64,000 nucleotides of DNA from Phyllostachys edulis (lineage: Eukaryota; Streptophyta; Magnoliopsida; Poales; Poaceae): assembly GCA_036346405.1 (NCBI GenBank), contig CM070548.1, positions 75,770,628 through 75,834,627 of the forward strand, in the 5' to 3' direction. The notes beneath the pieces are model-generated. The model was not told the origin of the DNA. It did no database searches and saw only the letters and a list, made by a program, of their open reading frames with translations. Shown in pieces: positions 13,561 through 26,600 of the stretch; within the stretch, counting starts at the first letter, position 1, and the number at the start of each line of letters is the position of its first letter. Made by a program: the position numbers and the translations under genes.

Positions 13561-14688
13561 GTTTGTGAGTGTATCTACTGATTCAAGAAATAGCATAGTA
13601 TTTTCACAGAGAATTTGAATTCTCGGAATCCGGATCTGACATCTAATAAGGAAAAAAAAAGGCGAGGACGTGCGGCAACATCGAATTGCCTTTGCTAGTG
13701 GCAGCGCTCGCGTACAAATCAGAATGCGAGAAATTCGATTGATTCCAGAAAAAAAAATCATGCGGCCCTGATATAGCATATCCGTTCTTATATGTATCAC
13801 GAACTTCTCACATGGTTAACCATTCAAGCAATCAAGCGCAATTATGTGTACTCTTCATTTCCTACTGTAGAGCGTCCCATGCCAATCAGGACTCTATTTG
13901 GTATGTCCTACTTGGTTAATTATTACACATCATCATCATGTAGCGTAACACGGTGCTGTGCCAGCCAAGCATACTGCCGTTCGCGTAACCTGGCCAGTTG
14001 GCAGTGGCCAGTACACTCGCAGGCAATGGAGCCGAGCCAGACACGCGAAGGACAGTGTTGGCCCCAATGGCCAGTGGCGTAGGTCGAGACAGAGCTAGAA
14101 ATTTTATATGAGAGGGCAATTGAATAAAAAGACACTACATTTTATTTGATTTCAAGCGAAAGTTCTAAACACTCAAGATATATAACAATATATTGCTTGA
14201 CATTCATCTACCTAACGATCTATGAAAAAGCTCCATATTATTTTGATGTCAACTAGTTGCATAAGAGTGGAGACAGACAAAACGCCAAGTAAAAAAGATA
14301 AGAGAAACAAATATGTTTAGTGTTTATTTAACCCGTGCTCGCCGACATTTCATTGCACTAAAATTACCACAAATTCACAACCCACTTTTCAAGAATTCAA
14401 CCCATCTCTGTTTTGAGAGTTTTTATGTAGAAGAAATGCAAAAAAAAGGGAAGATGAAATAAGAGGAAGTTGTACGCTTGTACAGCTTACTCTGCCTCAT
14501 GATGCTCCTTTTCTCATACCTTGAGTATTTGAGATTGTGTGAGATAAACAAAAGTTAAAAAGGCTGTAGCTACTAGCTACGTCTTTGAAATACAAGATGA
14601 ACTCATCTTTTGTACACAAGTACTTATTAATATTGATTAGATAACTAACGTATAGCTTTTAATATTTTAACATTTAAATAATTGGAGG
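13561..14688. other. Intergenic region, nothing recognised
   Basis: AT-rich sequence with short spurious ORFs on both strands between the family-X block and the promoter-proximal repeats of the next gene. No RNA gene, LTR or terminal inverted repeat was recognised. Confidence 0.4.

Positions 14689-14752
<64 letters not shown>
14689..14752. repeat. Compound microsatellite (AT)6(GT)26
   Basis: An AT dinucleotide run at 14,689-14,700 passes directly into an uninterrupted GT run at 14,701-14,752. It lies about 400 bp upstream of a likely promoter and should be length-polymorphic. Confidence 0.97.
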
Positions 14753-14755
<3 letters not shown>

Positions 14756-14780
14756 AGAGTTTTGTTCTATAAAACCAATT

Positions 14781-15023
14781 GGCTGTTTGGTTCTAAGCCA
14801 ATGTATGCCAAAATTTGGGTAACTTTGACTAAATTTGGCATCTATTTAGTTTGTTACCAATGCGTTATAAACTTTAGTAATATTCCTTTTTATTGGATTT
14901 CTAGTTCATTTTGTTCCCCAAGCTTGGTCAAAATTTGGGTCAAAAGTTTCTTGACCAAACTTTTGTAGTACCAAAATTTAGCACACATTGAAAAGATTTG
15001 GAGGGATAATGAACCAAACAGCC
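14781..15023. mobile_element. Tourist-like MITE near promoter
   Basis: Terminal inverted repeats: the left end ggctgtttggttc is mirrored by the right end gaaccaaacagcc. Length is 243 bp, with no coding capacity. Ends of the GGCTGTTTGG type are common in grass PIF/Harbinger MITEs. The 3-bp TSD is not clear. The element ends about 125 bp upstream of the TATA box at 15,149. Confidence 0.65.
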
Positions 15024-15148
15024 CAAGATGATCTCTTTTTTTTTAAGCATGGCTCCCGCTGTCTCCTTCCCTAACCAGGAGAGAAACAACCGACCGGACC
15101 CTCCGGGGGGCAGTTCGGTAACTTCCCCTCGACGTGATGCATCACCCT

Positions 15149-15157
15149 ATAAATAAA
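15149..15157 (+). promoter_or_regulatory. TATA box of the MOM1-like gene
   Basis: The sequence ctataaata lies in a short CG-rich promoter context and is followed by a pyrimidine- and C-rich leader typical of a grass 5' UTR, then a consensus 5' splice site at 15,437. Initiation would be expected around 15,180. This is inference from position and consensus only. Confidence 0.55.
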
Positions 15158-15179
15158 TCCGTCGATTTCCGACTCACTT

Positions 15180-15436
15180 CCATCTCAACTCAGAAAAGAC
15201 CCCTGGCTCGTGCTTCTTTCCGTTTCCGGCCGAGCGAGCAACTCACGCCCCCAGAACCCAGCCCACCCCACCCCAATCCCAACAAAGCCGTTCGCTTGAT
15301 GCCCTCCCCAAAAGCCTCGTTTGATCTCTTCCTCTCGCCGCACGCTACCTCCTCCCCGCGGCGCTTCCCCCGGCGGGTTCCCCGTCCCCTCGTGCGCCGG
15401 CTGATCGGTCGGTGTGCTGCGATGATCTAGCCGTAG
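15180..15436 (+). other. Putative 5' UTR exon of the MOM1-like gene
   Basis: A GC-rich leader ends in ccgtag before gtgagtaag, a near-perfect 5' splice site at 15,437. The matching acceptor is probably ttctgtgtag at 17,514-17,523, giving a ~2.1-kb leader intron. The exon can be read as ORFs, but none has protein character. The start is set by the TATA box and is approximate. Confidence 0.5.
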
Positions 15437-15683
15437 GTGAGTAAGCAAACTTCCCGTGTGTGATTTTTTCTCATTTATGTAAGTTAAATTTCGTTTTGAG
15501 TACAAGGAGCTAGCGTTTGAGCATGGGAAAATTTCGTGCGTGTTGTGGGTTTGAGCGGTGGGTTGTTGGATTCCGGAGATTTAGTTATTACTGGGGTAAA
15601 GTTTCCCAGTTGCATTCTTTTTTGTGTGATTAAAGGGGTGTTTATCTCCCCTGTTTCAGTTAGTGAAACCAGCTATAGGCGAC

Positions 15684-15756
15684 CCCAGGCGTCGAGCGCG
15701 GGTCGGCTGGGGGCACGCCGGCCCCCACGCCAACTGAGCAAACGCTCAGTGCCTGG
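15684..15756. other. GC-rich nested hairpin in the leader intron
   Basis: ccaggcgtcgagcg (15,684-15,697) pairs with cgctcagtgcctgg (15,743-15,756), with two mismatched positions. A second stem, gggggc/gccccc, lies inside. Just upstream gtttca/tgaaac forms another short stem. It could be a small fold-back insertion or a structured intronic RNA; nothing points to a specific function. Confidence 0.45.
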
Positions 15757-15925
15757 CCCCCCCAAGTTGGGCGCTTGAGCTTTTTTAATGTGGGTTTATA
15801 GTGTGATTGCTTTGCTTGTTAGAGGCGTGCGGTAGCCGAATTGCACTAGAAGTTACCAATCTTGTTCACCGTATCCTTCAATTCCTTCTCCCATTTAAGT
15901 TGGTGTTACCAATTTCAGCCCGTTA

Positions 15926-16235
15926 GAGCATCAATGTCGATTCAAAGTCATGCCACGTAACCATTCTAGAAATTGAGCTTGTTTTTCTCCCATGTATTGA
16001 ACCGATTCCTATTAATAACTAGGACCCACGTTACATTAAAAAACCACAAAATAATAATATCCTCTCTCAACCGCACTCTCTTCTATGTAGTTGTTTAATA
16101 CTCATATGAGTTATTTAATGCTTTGAATTGACTCCTAAGTAGAGTCCGATTTCATGCATTTTTTTTGGAATCTACCCATTCAATGCCTTCTCTATCCTCA
16201 TTTGAACTGGCTAAAACACAACATTGGAGATGGTC
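15926..16235. mobile_element. Tourist-like MITE in leader intron
   Basis: The ends are related inverted repeats: left gagcatcaatgt, right acattggagatggtc. The element is flanked on both sides by the trinucleotide tta (15,923-15,925 and 16,236-16,238), the TSD type of PIF/Harbinger MITEs. Length is 310 bp and non-coding. Confidence 0.7.
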
Positions 16236-16408
16236 TTACCTCGCATCTGTAATTCTATTTGATGTAAATTACTTGATCTTGCTAGGCTCCTTTGATTCTT
16301 TACATCTAATTGCATGTTGAAGTTGGCATTCTTGTTGCAACATTTTGAAAAAAGTGGTCCTAAATGTGAAATAGCTTTTATAATTGATGGATGCATGTTA
16401 TAATCTAA

Positions 16409-16493
16409 GGCCGGTTTGGAACACAAGTATTTCACAGGAAACTGTTCAATTCCCGTATTAATCGGGAAAAATACCCATGTTCCAAATGGGGCC
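16409..16493. mobile_element. Miniature (85 bp) Tourist-like MITE
   Basis: Terminal inverted repeats: ggccggtttggaaca on the left and tgttccaaatggggcc on the right. Both flanks carry taa (16,406-16,408 and 16,494-16,496), the expected 3-bp TSD. The centre holds a small palindrome, ttcccg/cgggaa. Confidence 0.75.
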
Positions 16494-17530
16494 TAAGCCA
16501 TTTGTTTTGTGGCCCTTGTGTTGTAAAGATCAGTTTTGCTACATTCCACTCCGTCTCTATGGCAACAAATCCTTTTGGTTTCATGCAACTATTGGCAACA
16601 AAATGACCGAATTTTACATGCTAGAAATCAGCATTTACTTGTCACACTTAAATAGATATAATCTGTAGTTCTAGAATGTCCGTTCCATGATTAATGAGGA
16701 CATTGTGGGAATGTGATAAAAAAAATTGGGAATGTCTTCTAAGATGACTTATGCTTTCTTAAGTATAAGCCACATTTTTGAACCGTTGGATCAATCTAGA
16801 ATCAAACACACACATCTCAAAGCCAATCCATAGGCCAAGAAAATCAGCCTTAAGATGTCAAAACTCAAAATCATCTTTTGGGTGTTTATAAGTACTCTCA
16901 ATGTACTTGTACAACTAATGGAGGCTGATCCTTAAAAAAATAAAGAAAAACTAATGGTGGCTGGAGGCATGAGAATATGATTGCTGTGTTGTGGTTACCA
17001 CTTGTCTACAACTTTGAGAATGTCAGCCTTAACCTACCCTACCTGTTTGGCCCTGCTAGAAGGACATGTGGCTATCTGTTGCTGTTTTATTTCTATTACT
17101 GGAATTACTCTCCCTTGGCAACAACTTGTAGAAGATGCCATGAGAATTTGCTCTAGACTGTTGGGTCCATAATAGGACCACCCGCAAATGAAAATATTAG
17201 GGATTTCTCCGTTCATGCTGCTTCAAAATAATTATATTTACATGGCCCAAAACGTGGAGTTATGACTTGATTGAAGTAGTTGATTCGGTGTACCATACGA
17301 AATTTCTTTACCATGATCTTTAATAGAGAAATTGAAGGCATTTCTAGTTCCTTCTTCAACTGGCTCACTTAAATATAGAAGAATTTCTATAAATTTTGTG
17401 TGTAATGTGTATCATGTTGTTTTGCATACTTTCATGACTAATGATAAAATTGTGTTTTTTAAATGCATGGTTTAAAATGTCTCTCCCTATCATTGTTTAA
17501 GTTTGCTTGTATCTTCTGTGTAGCGCAAAT

Positions 17531-17605
17531 ATGAGCCAATTTACGGGTGCTTGGATTGGGAAGAACAGAATCAACTTAACTGAGGTGCTAATGCCATCTT
17601 TGTAA
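17531..17605 (+). CDS. Upstream ORF (24 codons) in the 5' leader
   Basis: If the leader intron ends at 17,523, the first ATG of the mature mRNA is at 17,531. It opens a 24-codon frame (begins MSQFTGAWIGKN) that stops at 17,605, 70 bp before the main ATG at 17,676. Such uORFs often reduce translation of the main ORF. The ORF is seen in the sequence; any role is inference, and it depends on the splice-site choice. Confidence 0.4.
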   Translation: MSQFTGAWIGKNRINLTEVLMPSL

Positions 17606-17675
17606 GGAAAGTTTTGTTCATGGCAACCACATAAAATTCCAGCTTAGTCAACCTACTATTTTTAGCCAAGATATT

Positions 17676-20600
17676 ATGGATTACAACGAAGCTTGCAAGG
17701 AGTCATGTGAATGTGAAAAACGTGAGATAGGCAAGACAAGAGAAGCAAACATAGAAGCTTATGACTTTGAACTAGAAGAAGGTGAGATCAGGGAGGATGA
17801 GCCACCTAGATCAGAAAGCCCTATCCACAAGGACATGTCTGCGAGTCCTATAGAGTTGAGTTCATCTGCTCAAGAGGCGGTTGAAAAGGAGCAGGTCAAT
17901 ATAAGGCTATCAACTTCATCTGAAAGAGCTTCCCATCAAGGAGGGACTAAAAGTATTGTTGTTGTGCAACAAACTAAGTATAGTGCAACACACAAGGACA
18001 TGGCTGCAAGTGCTGTAGAGTTGAGCTCATCTGCTCAAGAGGCAGTTGAAAAGGAGCAGATCAATACAAGGCAATCGACTACACCTGAAAGAGGTTCCCT
18101 TCAAGGAGGGACTGCATCTATGTACAGCGCAATCCACAAGGACATGCTTGCAAGTTCTATAGAGTTGAGCACATCTGCTCAAGGGCTGGTTGAAGAGAAG
18201 CAGGTCAATATAAGACAATCAACTTCACCTAAAAGTGGTTCCTATCAAGGAGGAACTGCAAGTACTTCTGTTGTGCAACAATCTAATTATAGTGCATCTG
18301 AGGGTCGACATGTTAATGTGAGGCAGTCAACTTTGCCTAGAACATGTTCTGGGAAACACGGCCAAAGTTATTCACCATCCGTCTATAGTAGTTCAAAAGA
18401 ATGGCATAAGCAAAGGAAGCAAGGCTGTTTTAAATACGCTGATTATCGATGGGCCTTGAAAAAGATTGAGGAAGTTTGTTCAGCAAGGTTCAATAAACTA
18501 TTGTTACAGCAGAATGGAGATTGCAAGAAATTTAAAATTCTGCGAAAGAAGCACGAGTCAGAATTCTTCCAAGAACATGTGCACTCTTATAAAGTCCATT
18601 ATGCGCATGTTATGCCAACAATACGATATTACAGGATGAAGCTACCAAAGCTACATTTGTCCATTTTGCGTGAGAGATTTCATAAACATACGCAATCTCA
18701 GCTGATAAAATTTTTGAAACAACAAATAAATGATAGAAACAAGGAGAATAGAAGAAAAGCACGCTGGATATTTGAGGCCAAAGCTGGCTACCTTAAGAAA
18801 TGTTTTTATGATATTTCCTTGTCATATTCTGAATTCAACTTGGAGAAATTAGAGTGGCATATGACTGATTCTTCAGATGGTGAAGAACAGCTCAAATATT
18901 TCAACATGCAATCTCTAACTACTCAAATTGAAGCAATTGCTTCTAATAGAGAGCCTGAAGACACCTTTGCAGATAAGGCAAGTGATGTTTCTGCGCCAAT
19001 TCTAGAAAACTCACCATCGCTGCTTGAAACAAATGGAGCTACAAAGCTTGGGTTTTCAGTTGGTGTAGCAGAAGAAATGGCCATCTTAGAAAGCAGGTCA
19101 TCTCAGTCCACCTGTGCGTCCACAATGGAGTTTGGTGAAAACGATGGGACACAAATTGCCTTCTCAGCAGCAGCACAAAACGAGGGGGGTAGTGTGGAGA
19201 GACCCTGTGCTACTCGGTCTGTCATGAGTGCAGCATCAGAACTTGCTAAGGCAGTGACTGCAAGTGATGTTTCTGAGCCCATTCTAGAAAACTCACCATT
19301 GCTGGTTGAAACAAGTGGAGCTACAAAGCTTGGATTTTCAGTTGGTGTAGCAGAAGAAATGGCCACGATAGAAAGCACTTCTTCTCAGTCCGCCTGTGCG
19401 CCAACAATGGAGTTTGGTGAAAAAGATGGGGCACAAATTGCCTTCTCAGCAGCAGCTCAAAACGAGGGGGAAAACGTGGACACACCCTGTGCTTCTCGGT
19501 CTGTGACGAGTGCAGCATTGGAACTTGCTACAGCAGTGAACACTGATTCAGAAAATGCTCCCCCCATTTTTAGAGAAAAGCGAAGGCACATAAGTTCAGA
19601 CAATGATGTTTCAGAAGGTCATTGTTCTAGGTCCCAGAGAAAGTTCTCATATGAGTCTGCCTCGAACTTTCGCAGAACAGCATCGCGTCACGAGGTATTT
19701 TAGCTCACATCTTCTAATTTTATTGGAATATTGTCATAACAATTAATTTTTATGATTGATTGGGTTGTGGGCAACAGGAAAACTTATGTTGAAGGTAAGT
19801 TAACTGTTCCCTAAAAAAGGTAAGTTTTTAGAGGCAATAAAAGGCAAGTTAACTGAACATTAGCAAGAACAAGCTAGTTATCTTTAAGAAGGATAAACGG
19901 TGGGCAAAAAAAATATTGTTTATTTTGCATGGGAACATCAACTGTTGATTAGTTTAATTGGCAAGTAATTCCTGTTAAGGGTATTTGTGGTATTTCCTTT
20001 GTACTAAGGTTTAGTTTTGTGTCCCCTTTGTACACTAAATATATTGTCCATTGGGCCTCATGAATATACACACAATATTCATAATATGGTATTAGAGCAA
20101 AGGTTAGGGTTTACTGTAGCCGCCGCCGCCTCCTAGCCTCTACTTGTCCTCCGCTGCCATTGCCCCTCGGGAGAAGAGATCTTCACTCGTGGGGGTGGCC
20201 TCCTCCTAGTAGCGGTTGTCTCTTCCCGTGGCTCATGCTCCTGTAGACCTCAGCCTCCGCCTCGTCTGCCGCTCATGGCGCATCTAAGCGCTCCGTATCC
20301 GTGTCGTCGCCCCAGATCAGCCGCCTTCGAGCCTCCCGCCCAGATCCGGCTGCCCTGACTCGGATCCACGTCGACCCGAGCTCTGTGCGCTTCCTCCGCT
20401 CGAGATCGAGAAGTTGGAGGATCAGTGGCGGAAGACGAAGGAGCACACGGAGACCTACCTGTATGTGTGGGGTTCCTACATCCTCGTCTACAGCTCGAGG
20501 AAGACGGATCGCCCCCTGCGCTGGTCCACCGCGCCACTCTCATCGAGCCCGGTCGCCGCCTCGCCTCACCTCGGTTCCGCCTGGCTGCCGCCGCTCTCCC

Positions 20601-23600
20601 TCAGCATCGACATTGGCTCTGCCTCCCTCGGCCTCCTCGGCGCCGACTCCGCCCAATCCACCGGCCACTGGACGCCCGAATCTCCCGCGCTGGTCGGCCG
20701 CGCCGCTCTCACCGAGCTTCGGCTTTGCTCTGCGACGACCGCCGCTCTTGCTGCCGACCGGGGTGCGCTGCTAAAGAGGTGGAGATTGAGAAAAGAGAGG
20801 AGTGGGTCTGCTGCTGCTTTCGGTGGAGAGGGAGTGTCAAGATGCACTTCTAGGCTGGGCCTGGTGGACATTGCACCGTGTCACTTTGTTTGGGCTGCTG
20901 ATAGTGTTGCTACAAGCTAGGTGGGCTCACTGGTGTTTGTTGTTTGGATGAGGAGATGGGTCTTCTGCTGCTGCCAGTATTTGTTGTTAATTATCATTGA
21001 GTCTTTTCTTTCTTTGAGTCCTTTTTCTTTCGTTGTGTTCATCCAAGTCTGTACTATTTTATCTTTGAGTTTGTTTAAGCTATGTGAGTCTATAAATTTA
21101 TTGTCAGTCATAGAAGTATAGGAATTCATTTTGCATGGCAGCAGATGCCGCTCTTCTCTACGAGCTGCTGCAAATCGTAGAAGTCGTTATGATACCGCCG
21201 TTTCTCTCTTAGCCGCCGTCCCGAGCTTCTAAGGCTGCCGCGTTTCTTCCGCATTGTGCCTCAGTTGCGCTTCTTGTGCACTGTGCCGCCGCCGTCTTGG
21301 GTTTCGATCTGCGCCGCTATGCTTCTATCTATTCCTCTTCGCCTTGATTTGACAGCTTTCTCTATTCCTGTCGGTTTCATTATCTTCTTCATCGTGTTGC
21401 TGCGGTCAACTTTGCTTCCGCCTGCCTCTACTTTCTCAGCTCCTGTACCTTGTGCTTTATGGGCTGTTGCACGACCCCGAATGGGAGGAGATATTTTGAT
21501 ATTCGACATAGTTTCCAAGAGCTGCACGTGACGACGATATTATCAAGACTCGGATTTTGGATTTTCCCTATTTTAGTGTCAATCCTTTCCAAATGCAATG
21601 CTATTGCATACGCCTTACATTTGAGGGGGGTGTTAAAGGGTATTTGTGGTATTTCCCTTGTATTAGTGTTTAGTCTTGTGTTCCCTTTGTACCTTATATA
21701 TATTGCCCATTAGGCCTCATGAATATACACACAATATTCATAACAATTCCAACCATGATTGAATGACTAAAGGTAGGGTCACAAGAATTGTCAGGCAAGG
21801 TTTCAATTTAATTGTGATATTTTTCAAATGGTCTCGAGGTGAAGGTACAAAAAGTCATGATGACAAATGAATTCATTCAAACTTAATACCAGTGGCAGCT
21901 TATAATCTGACATCCTTTGGTTTCTCTGCAGGAACCTCCAGCTGCAAGGCCACCTTCAGTTAATATTAATCAAATGATGCAAGCTGAGGATACAGGCAGC
22001 AAGGAAGTACCTAGTGGTCAAACATCTTCCTTTGCCCGAGTTACTGAGCAGTCAAACATGCATTCTAATACCCAAAGTGTAACACATCAGCGCCATTGCG
22101 ATTCAACTTGCCAGACTTCTAGCCATCCATATCAACCACCTGCTGGGAATACTCGTTCAGTAAGAACTGGGGTAGACAGTCTTGAGGCATCAAATGTTCA
22201 GCCAGCATCAGCCAACCAGGTGCCAACAGGCTGCACTCCAGAGCAATATCTGGCTGAAGATGGGAATCAATCAATCCCATTTACAATTGAGTTGGGTCGA
22301 TTACTGATGTTGCGTGATCTGATTACGAAAAGGCACAAAGAGAAGGTTGCTTTCTTGAATTCCTCTTTTAGTTTCCTACTTTTTCCTTTCAAACAACATG
22401 TGCACATCACTTGCACCCTATTTAGGTGTTACTCATCTTATGAATCTTGGCTTGCATTTGGTCAGCGAGAACAACTTATTTTGGCGCGTGAAATTGAGTT
22501 AGCTCAAGCTAAGAGGAAGTACGATGAGCTGATATATAATTCAGAGATGGAAGTTTTACAGAAAAAGAGAGACCTTAAGATAATCTGTGACAAAATTTAC
22601 AAACAACAGATATTGGCTGAGGGATTCCAGGTTATATTTAAGGCCTCTGCTGGACTTATTCCAGACAGTCCGAGAGGTACATATATCTTTCATACGTCCC
22701 AACTCTTCATTAACATAGCATGTCACAATTACCACCTTGACATGGTGACATGTTTTTCTTTGTTGATTTTGTATCAATTGCTTGCAGGAGTTTATCATTT
22801 ATACTCTAGCTGGGGACATCATAAGGTTTACTAATTGAATAGCATTTTCATAAATTGATTAAATTACATTCATGGCTAGTTCTCATTCTAGCTTCTAAAG
22901 ATTCTATTATCATTTAATATTCTTTGCTGTGGTCTCTGTATATAGTTACTATTTACTAAGTATAACCTCGTGCCCGTATGGTGGTGCAAGATTTCTATTA
23001 TACTGAACAAGTTGTTCCTTTGTTGCCCTCTTGCAATTATTTTATGTTCAATTGTCATAGTTTCTCTTTCTGGTGAACATTAAAGAAAAGCAAAGCATTT
23101 CAAAGAGGAGTTTGTGGTGCTTATCTACCATGAAAAGAAGTTATTTTAAATTATATTTGTGATACCAGTAGCTGGATTTGCCATACATGATGAACTCTAC
23201 TAAAGGATAGGTATACACTCTTAATAACATTTATTTATACATTTAAAATTGATTAAAACTAATTTATTTATCAAGATCATGACAAATTATCACTATAAAA
23301 ACATAATTTGTCATAGTTTACATTTTATAGTTGAGCCATCATGTATACGGTACACATTATATACACATTTACACAACGTTATAAACTAACTAATTGTTCC
23401 TTAATCACTTCTAGTTTTAGGTTGTGTTGCCGGTTGCCTCAACCTTGGCGGCTGTATCCTTTGACTTCTCTCTGAATGGAATGACACATGAGTCTTTTGT
23501 GTGTTCGCTAAAAAAAATGTGTAAAAATAAGCTCTTTTTACGATTTAACGGGAAAAAGCAACCGACTAATTGGGAAAACACGCGATTGAGTGGAATATGC

Positions 23601-26600
23601 ATCCACGACTAGTTAATCGTTCGACAGTGTTAACAACCCTCCACTGTAGTGATTGTAGCGGTTTAGCTGGTGACATCGAATAATCGACTAGAGACAGGCG
23701 ACTTTCACAACACATGATGGAATGTATTTGTTGGGGAGGGTCCCCGTGGCCCCCAGGTCAACGTCCACGTCAGTCCGACTAACGTCAGTGAAAGTCTAGC
23801 AGCGAAGCATGGCGGTTACGCGGGATGACATGAATCGTGACCTTGGTTTCGTAATCAAGCCCCTCTACGCAGCTGGCAAGCGTAACATCGACCGGTAGGC
23901 TTGGCATAGGCGGCCCCACCTGATCGGAAAGGACGAGACTACCCCTAGGGTTGCTCTAGGATTAGGGTCATTTATGTTACTTCACCTTCTCCCTCCTCCC
24001 ATCCTATAAATAGTGCCCAATTGTAACATAGGGGTAGAGGCCACTTGTACATCATTTCACACTTGAGCAATACAATTGAAGGGATATCCTTGCTTTGCTT
24101 ACACTTCATAACCCGCTTATGCATTCCCCGAGGTCGACATAGCCGACCAGGGTTGTCTACAAATCTAATGTCTAGACTCGTATAAGACTCATATCTACAA
24201 CAGTATCTTACCCAAAAGTCTATCATAATGCTCAAGTCGGAGGCATTAGACATCAAAGTTCAAATTATTTTAAGTCGTGGAAGACTGGAACTAGAGCAAG
24301 TGGTGAGGTAGGTGGAACTATAAAGGCATTAAACATGTAGAGGACATTACAAGTATAAGCAACTACAAGCATATTGCACAAACCAACCTAGTCTGGTGAA
24401 CAAACGGAGAGAACAATTAAAGAACAAATGAGTCTTCCATCGTAGATAATTTATACTTGGAATGTATAGGTTGAAGAGAGGAAAGAATGGTAGGTGATCT
24501 GTAACACCAGGGTTTGAGCATGTAGGTTTGATGCACCTTGATGACAAAATAATGATCAAAGAATACCACAACAATACGACACAAAACAAGTTTCTATAGA
24601 GTGTGAGCATGCATGGTCTTATTTATCTCTCCCTACAATACAATACAATAGTGAAGGATATGATGCTCCCTTATCTTCTATCTGTTACCGTATCTTCTAT
24701 CTTTTGACTATTATCTTTTTAGCTCTATAAGCTTTTTATTTAAGCTTATGTGAGCGATTTGTTGTGAAGTTGTGTCAAGATGTTCCAACTTTGGCAAATG
24801 GCTTCATTCCAACTGAAACAATGCATCAAATGTGCATTACAGGAGCCTGGCCGACTTCACATGTTTTGCCAATTCAATTCTTGCACACATGTCTATTTTT
24901 CCTTATAAAATTCAACCACCCATCATGGCATGTTGCATGCACATTCGTCTAAGGGCCTTCATCGCAATGGGCACGAGAAATCTTGAATCAGTAGGAGTGG
25001 AGGAAGACATATTAGAATATGTAACATTTAGGAGTAATTTTTGGTGAAGACGTCATTCTATTGTGTCAAAAAAAGTGTTTTACTTGTTGCAAAAAAAGTG
25101 AAGAGAACTAAGAAAGTAGGGATTAGTCCAAAGGGCCTTGATACCCTGGTACCATGAGAGAATAACTAAGCTACCAAATGATTCTATGTCACTATCGGTA
25201 CTCCACGCATAGTTATTATAGCTTGAGCAAACTAATGGTTGGATCGGGAAAAACTAGAACCGGCAAACCCAATCGGCGTAATTACATAAAACAAACCTAA
25301 CCAACGGTTCAAGTGGAAAAAACAGAACATGGTCCGGTTTGGTTTGCATGTCTAGACTGTCCCTGCAATCAAGCCGCTTGGAACCGTCGAACTAGTAACC
25401 ACTAACCAAAGACCGCTCGATTTCCCATAAAACTTGGTACGTTCTAACTGGGCAGCCAAACTTGAAGGAATAATTACTCAAAAACTTCTTTGAAGTTGGA
25501 TTCGAACCCACGTCCTCAGATCACATAGTGAAAGTCCACCTTGCGAATCATTTTGACATGTTATACATGGAAGTAACTTCATATTAAACATTGTGAACGT
25601 TCTACATATACCATATATTTTACTTAAAATATTATTTAGAGAACAGAGGTCCAGCCGGTGAATCACCAATTGAACCTCTAAGCTAGTAGACTGTAAGGAT
25701 AGCCTAGTTGATGACCAGTCTGGTTTCAAGAACTATGGGCTAGACTTGTTCATGGGTGGCCCGGCTCGGTTTTTCTAGGCGCAGGCCTTCATTTTCAGCC
25801 GAAGGCCCAACCCGAAGCCCGGAAAAGCCTGACAAAGGCAATAAAATAATAAAACACTATTTTTATTCTTGAAATGAATTAAATATTTTGTTTATTCCAA
25901 AAAAGAATGAAAACAACATTATTTTATTGGAAAACACAGTTTTTGGGCTGGACTAGGCTGGGCTCGGGCCTGCCCATTCAAGGCCGAGCTTTTCCAGGCC
26001 CAGCCCGGCCCGGTGTTTGAACAAGTCTAATATGGGCCTAGCCAGTCTTAAAGACCCTCTTAGCAAGTAAACCATGAAAAACCGTACAATTAGCTAGTTT
26101 TCTCATACCCCGCAGCACAAGTCAAGCACAACACCACAATCCCACATGGAACCTAAGGGTGCATTTGACATTGTGGTGACTTTTTAACAGCATTTTCAAT
26201 ATACTACTTTCGGATATATTAACTTAGTAACTTTTTTGGAGCTATAACGGAATATTTGGCTGGACAAGTAAACATTTTTTATAATTAACTAATTCGGCTT
26301 CTTTTTTGAACGAATTTAACTAGATTCGGCTTCATAGCACACAAATGTCAAATGAGGTCAAGTCTAACTTGCATGTCCTTTTCACCAATTTCTCACACAT
26401 TCATCACATAATAATATTGTGTATCTCGTCCTCCTTTGGAAGTGCAGCATGCCCATATTTGGTTAGTTTTGATATGTTCAATAACGTGTTAACTTTGTCC
26501 ACTCTTTTTGATGTATTCTTTCTTGTATCAGGTGCAGCCCAGAGAACCATGACGGAGCCTAATCTATTGTCAGACCAGCAAGTTTTTCAGTTTCCTGCAT

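Noticed and set aside
20301..20920. Overlapping ORFs of 142-168 codons inside the small LTR element as a real gene
   Set aside because: Only ~32 codons look conserved; the rest is composition-driven, and the piece lies between LTRs with no gag/pol.
22677..22834. Extra coding exon at ~22,789 continuing to a stop at 22,834
   Set aside because: Possible by phase, but it would truncate the protein. Joining 22,676 directly to 26,532 keeps frame and adds a plausible C-terminus, so it was preferred.
25497..25545. Possible tRNA gene on the minus strand (GTGGGTTCGAATCC)
   Set aside because: Only a B-box-like word and a weak A-box; no acceptor stem or cloverleaf can be drawn.
26157..26355. Possible MITE with CATTTGACA-type ends before the last MOM1-like exon
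   Set aside because: The ends match only over ~10 bp and no target-site duplication is clear.
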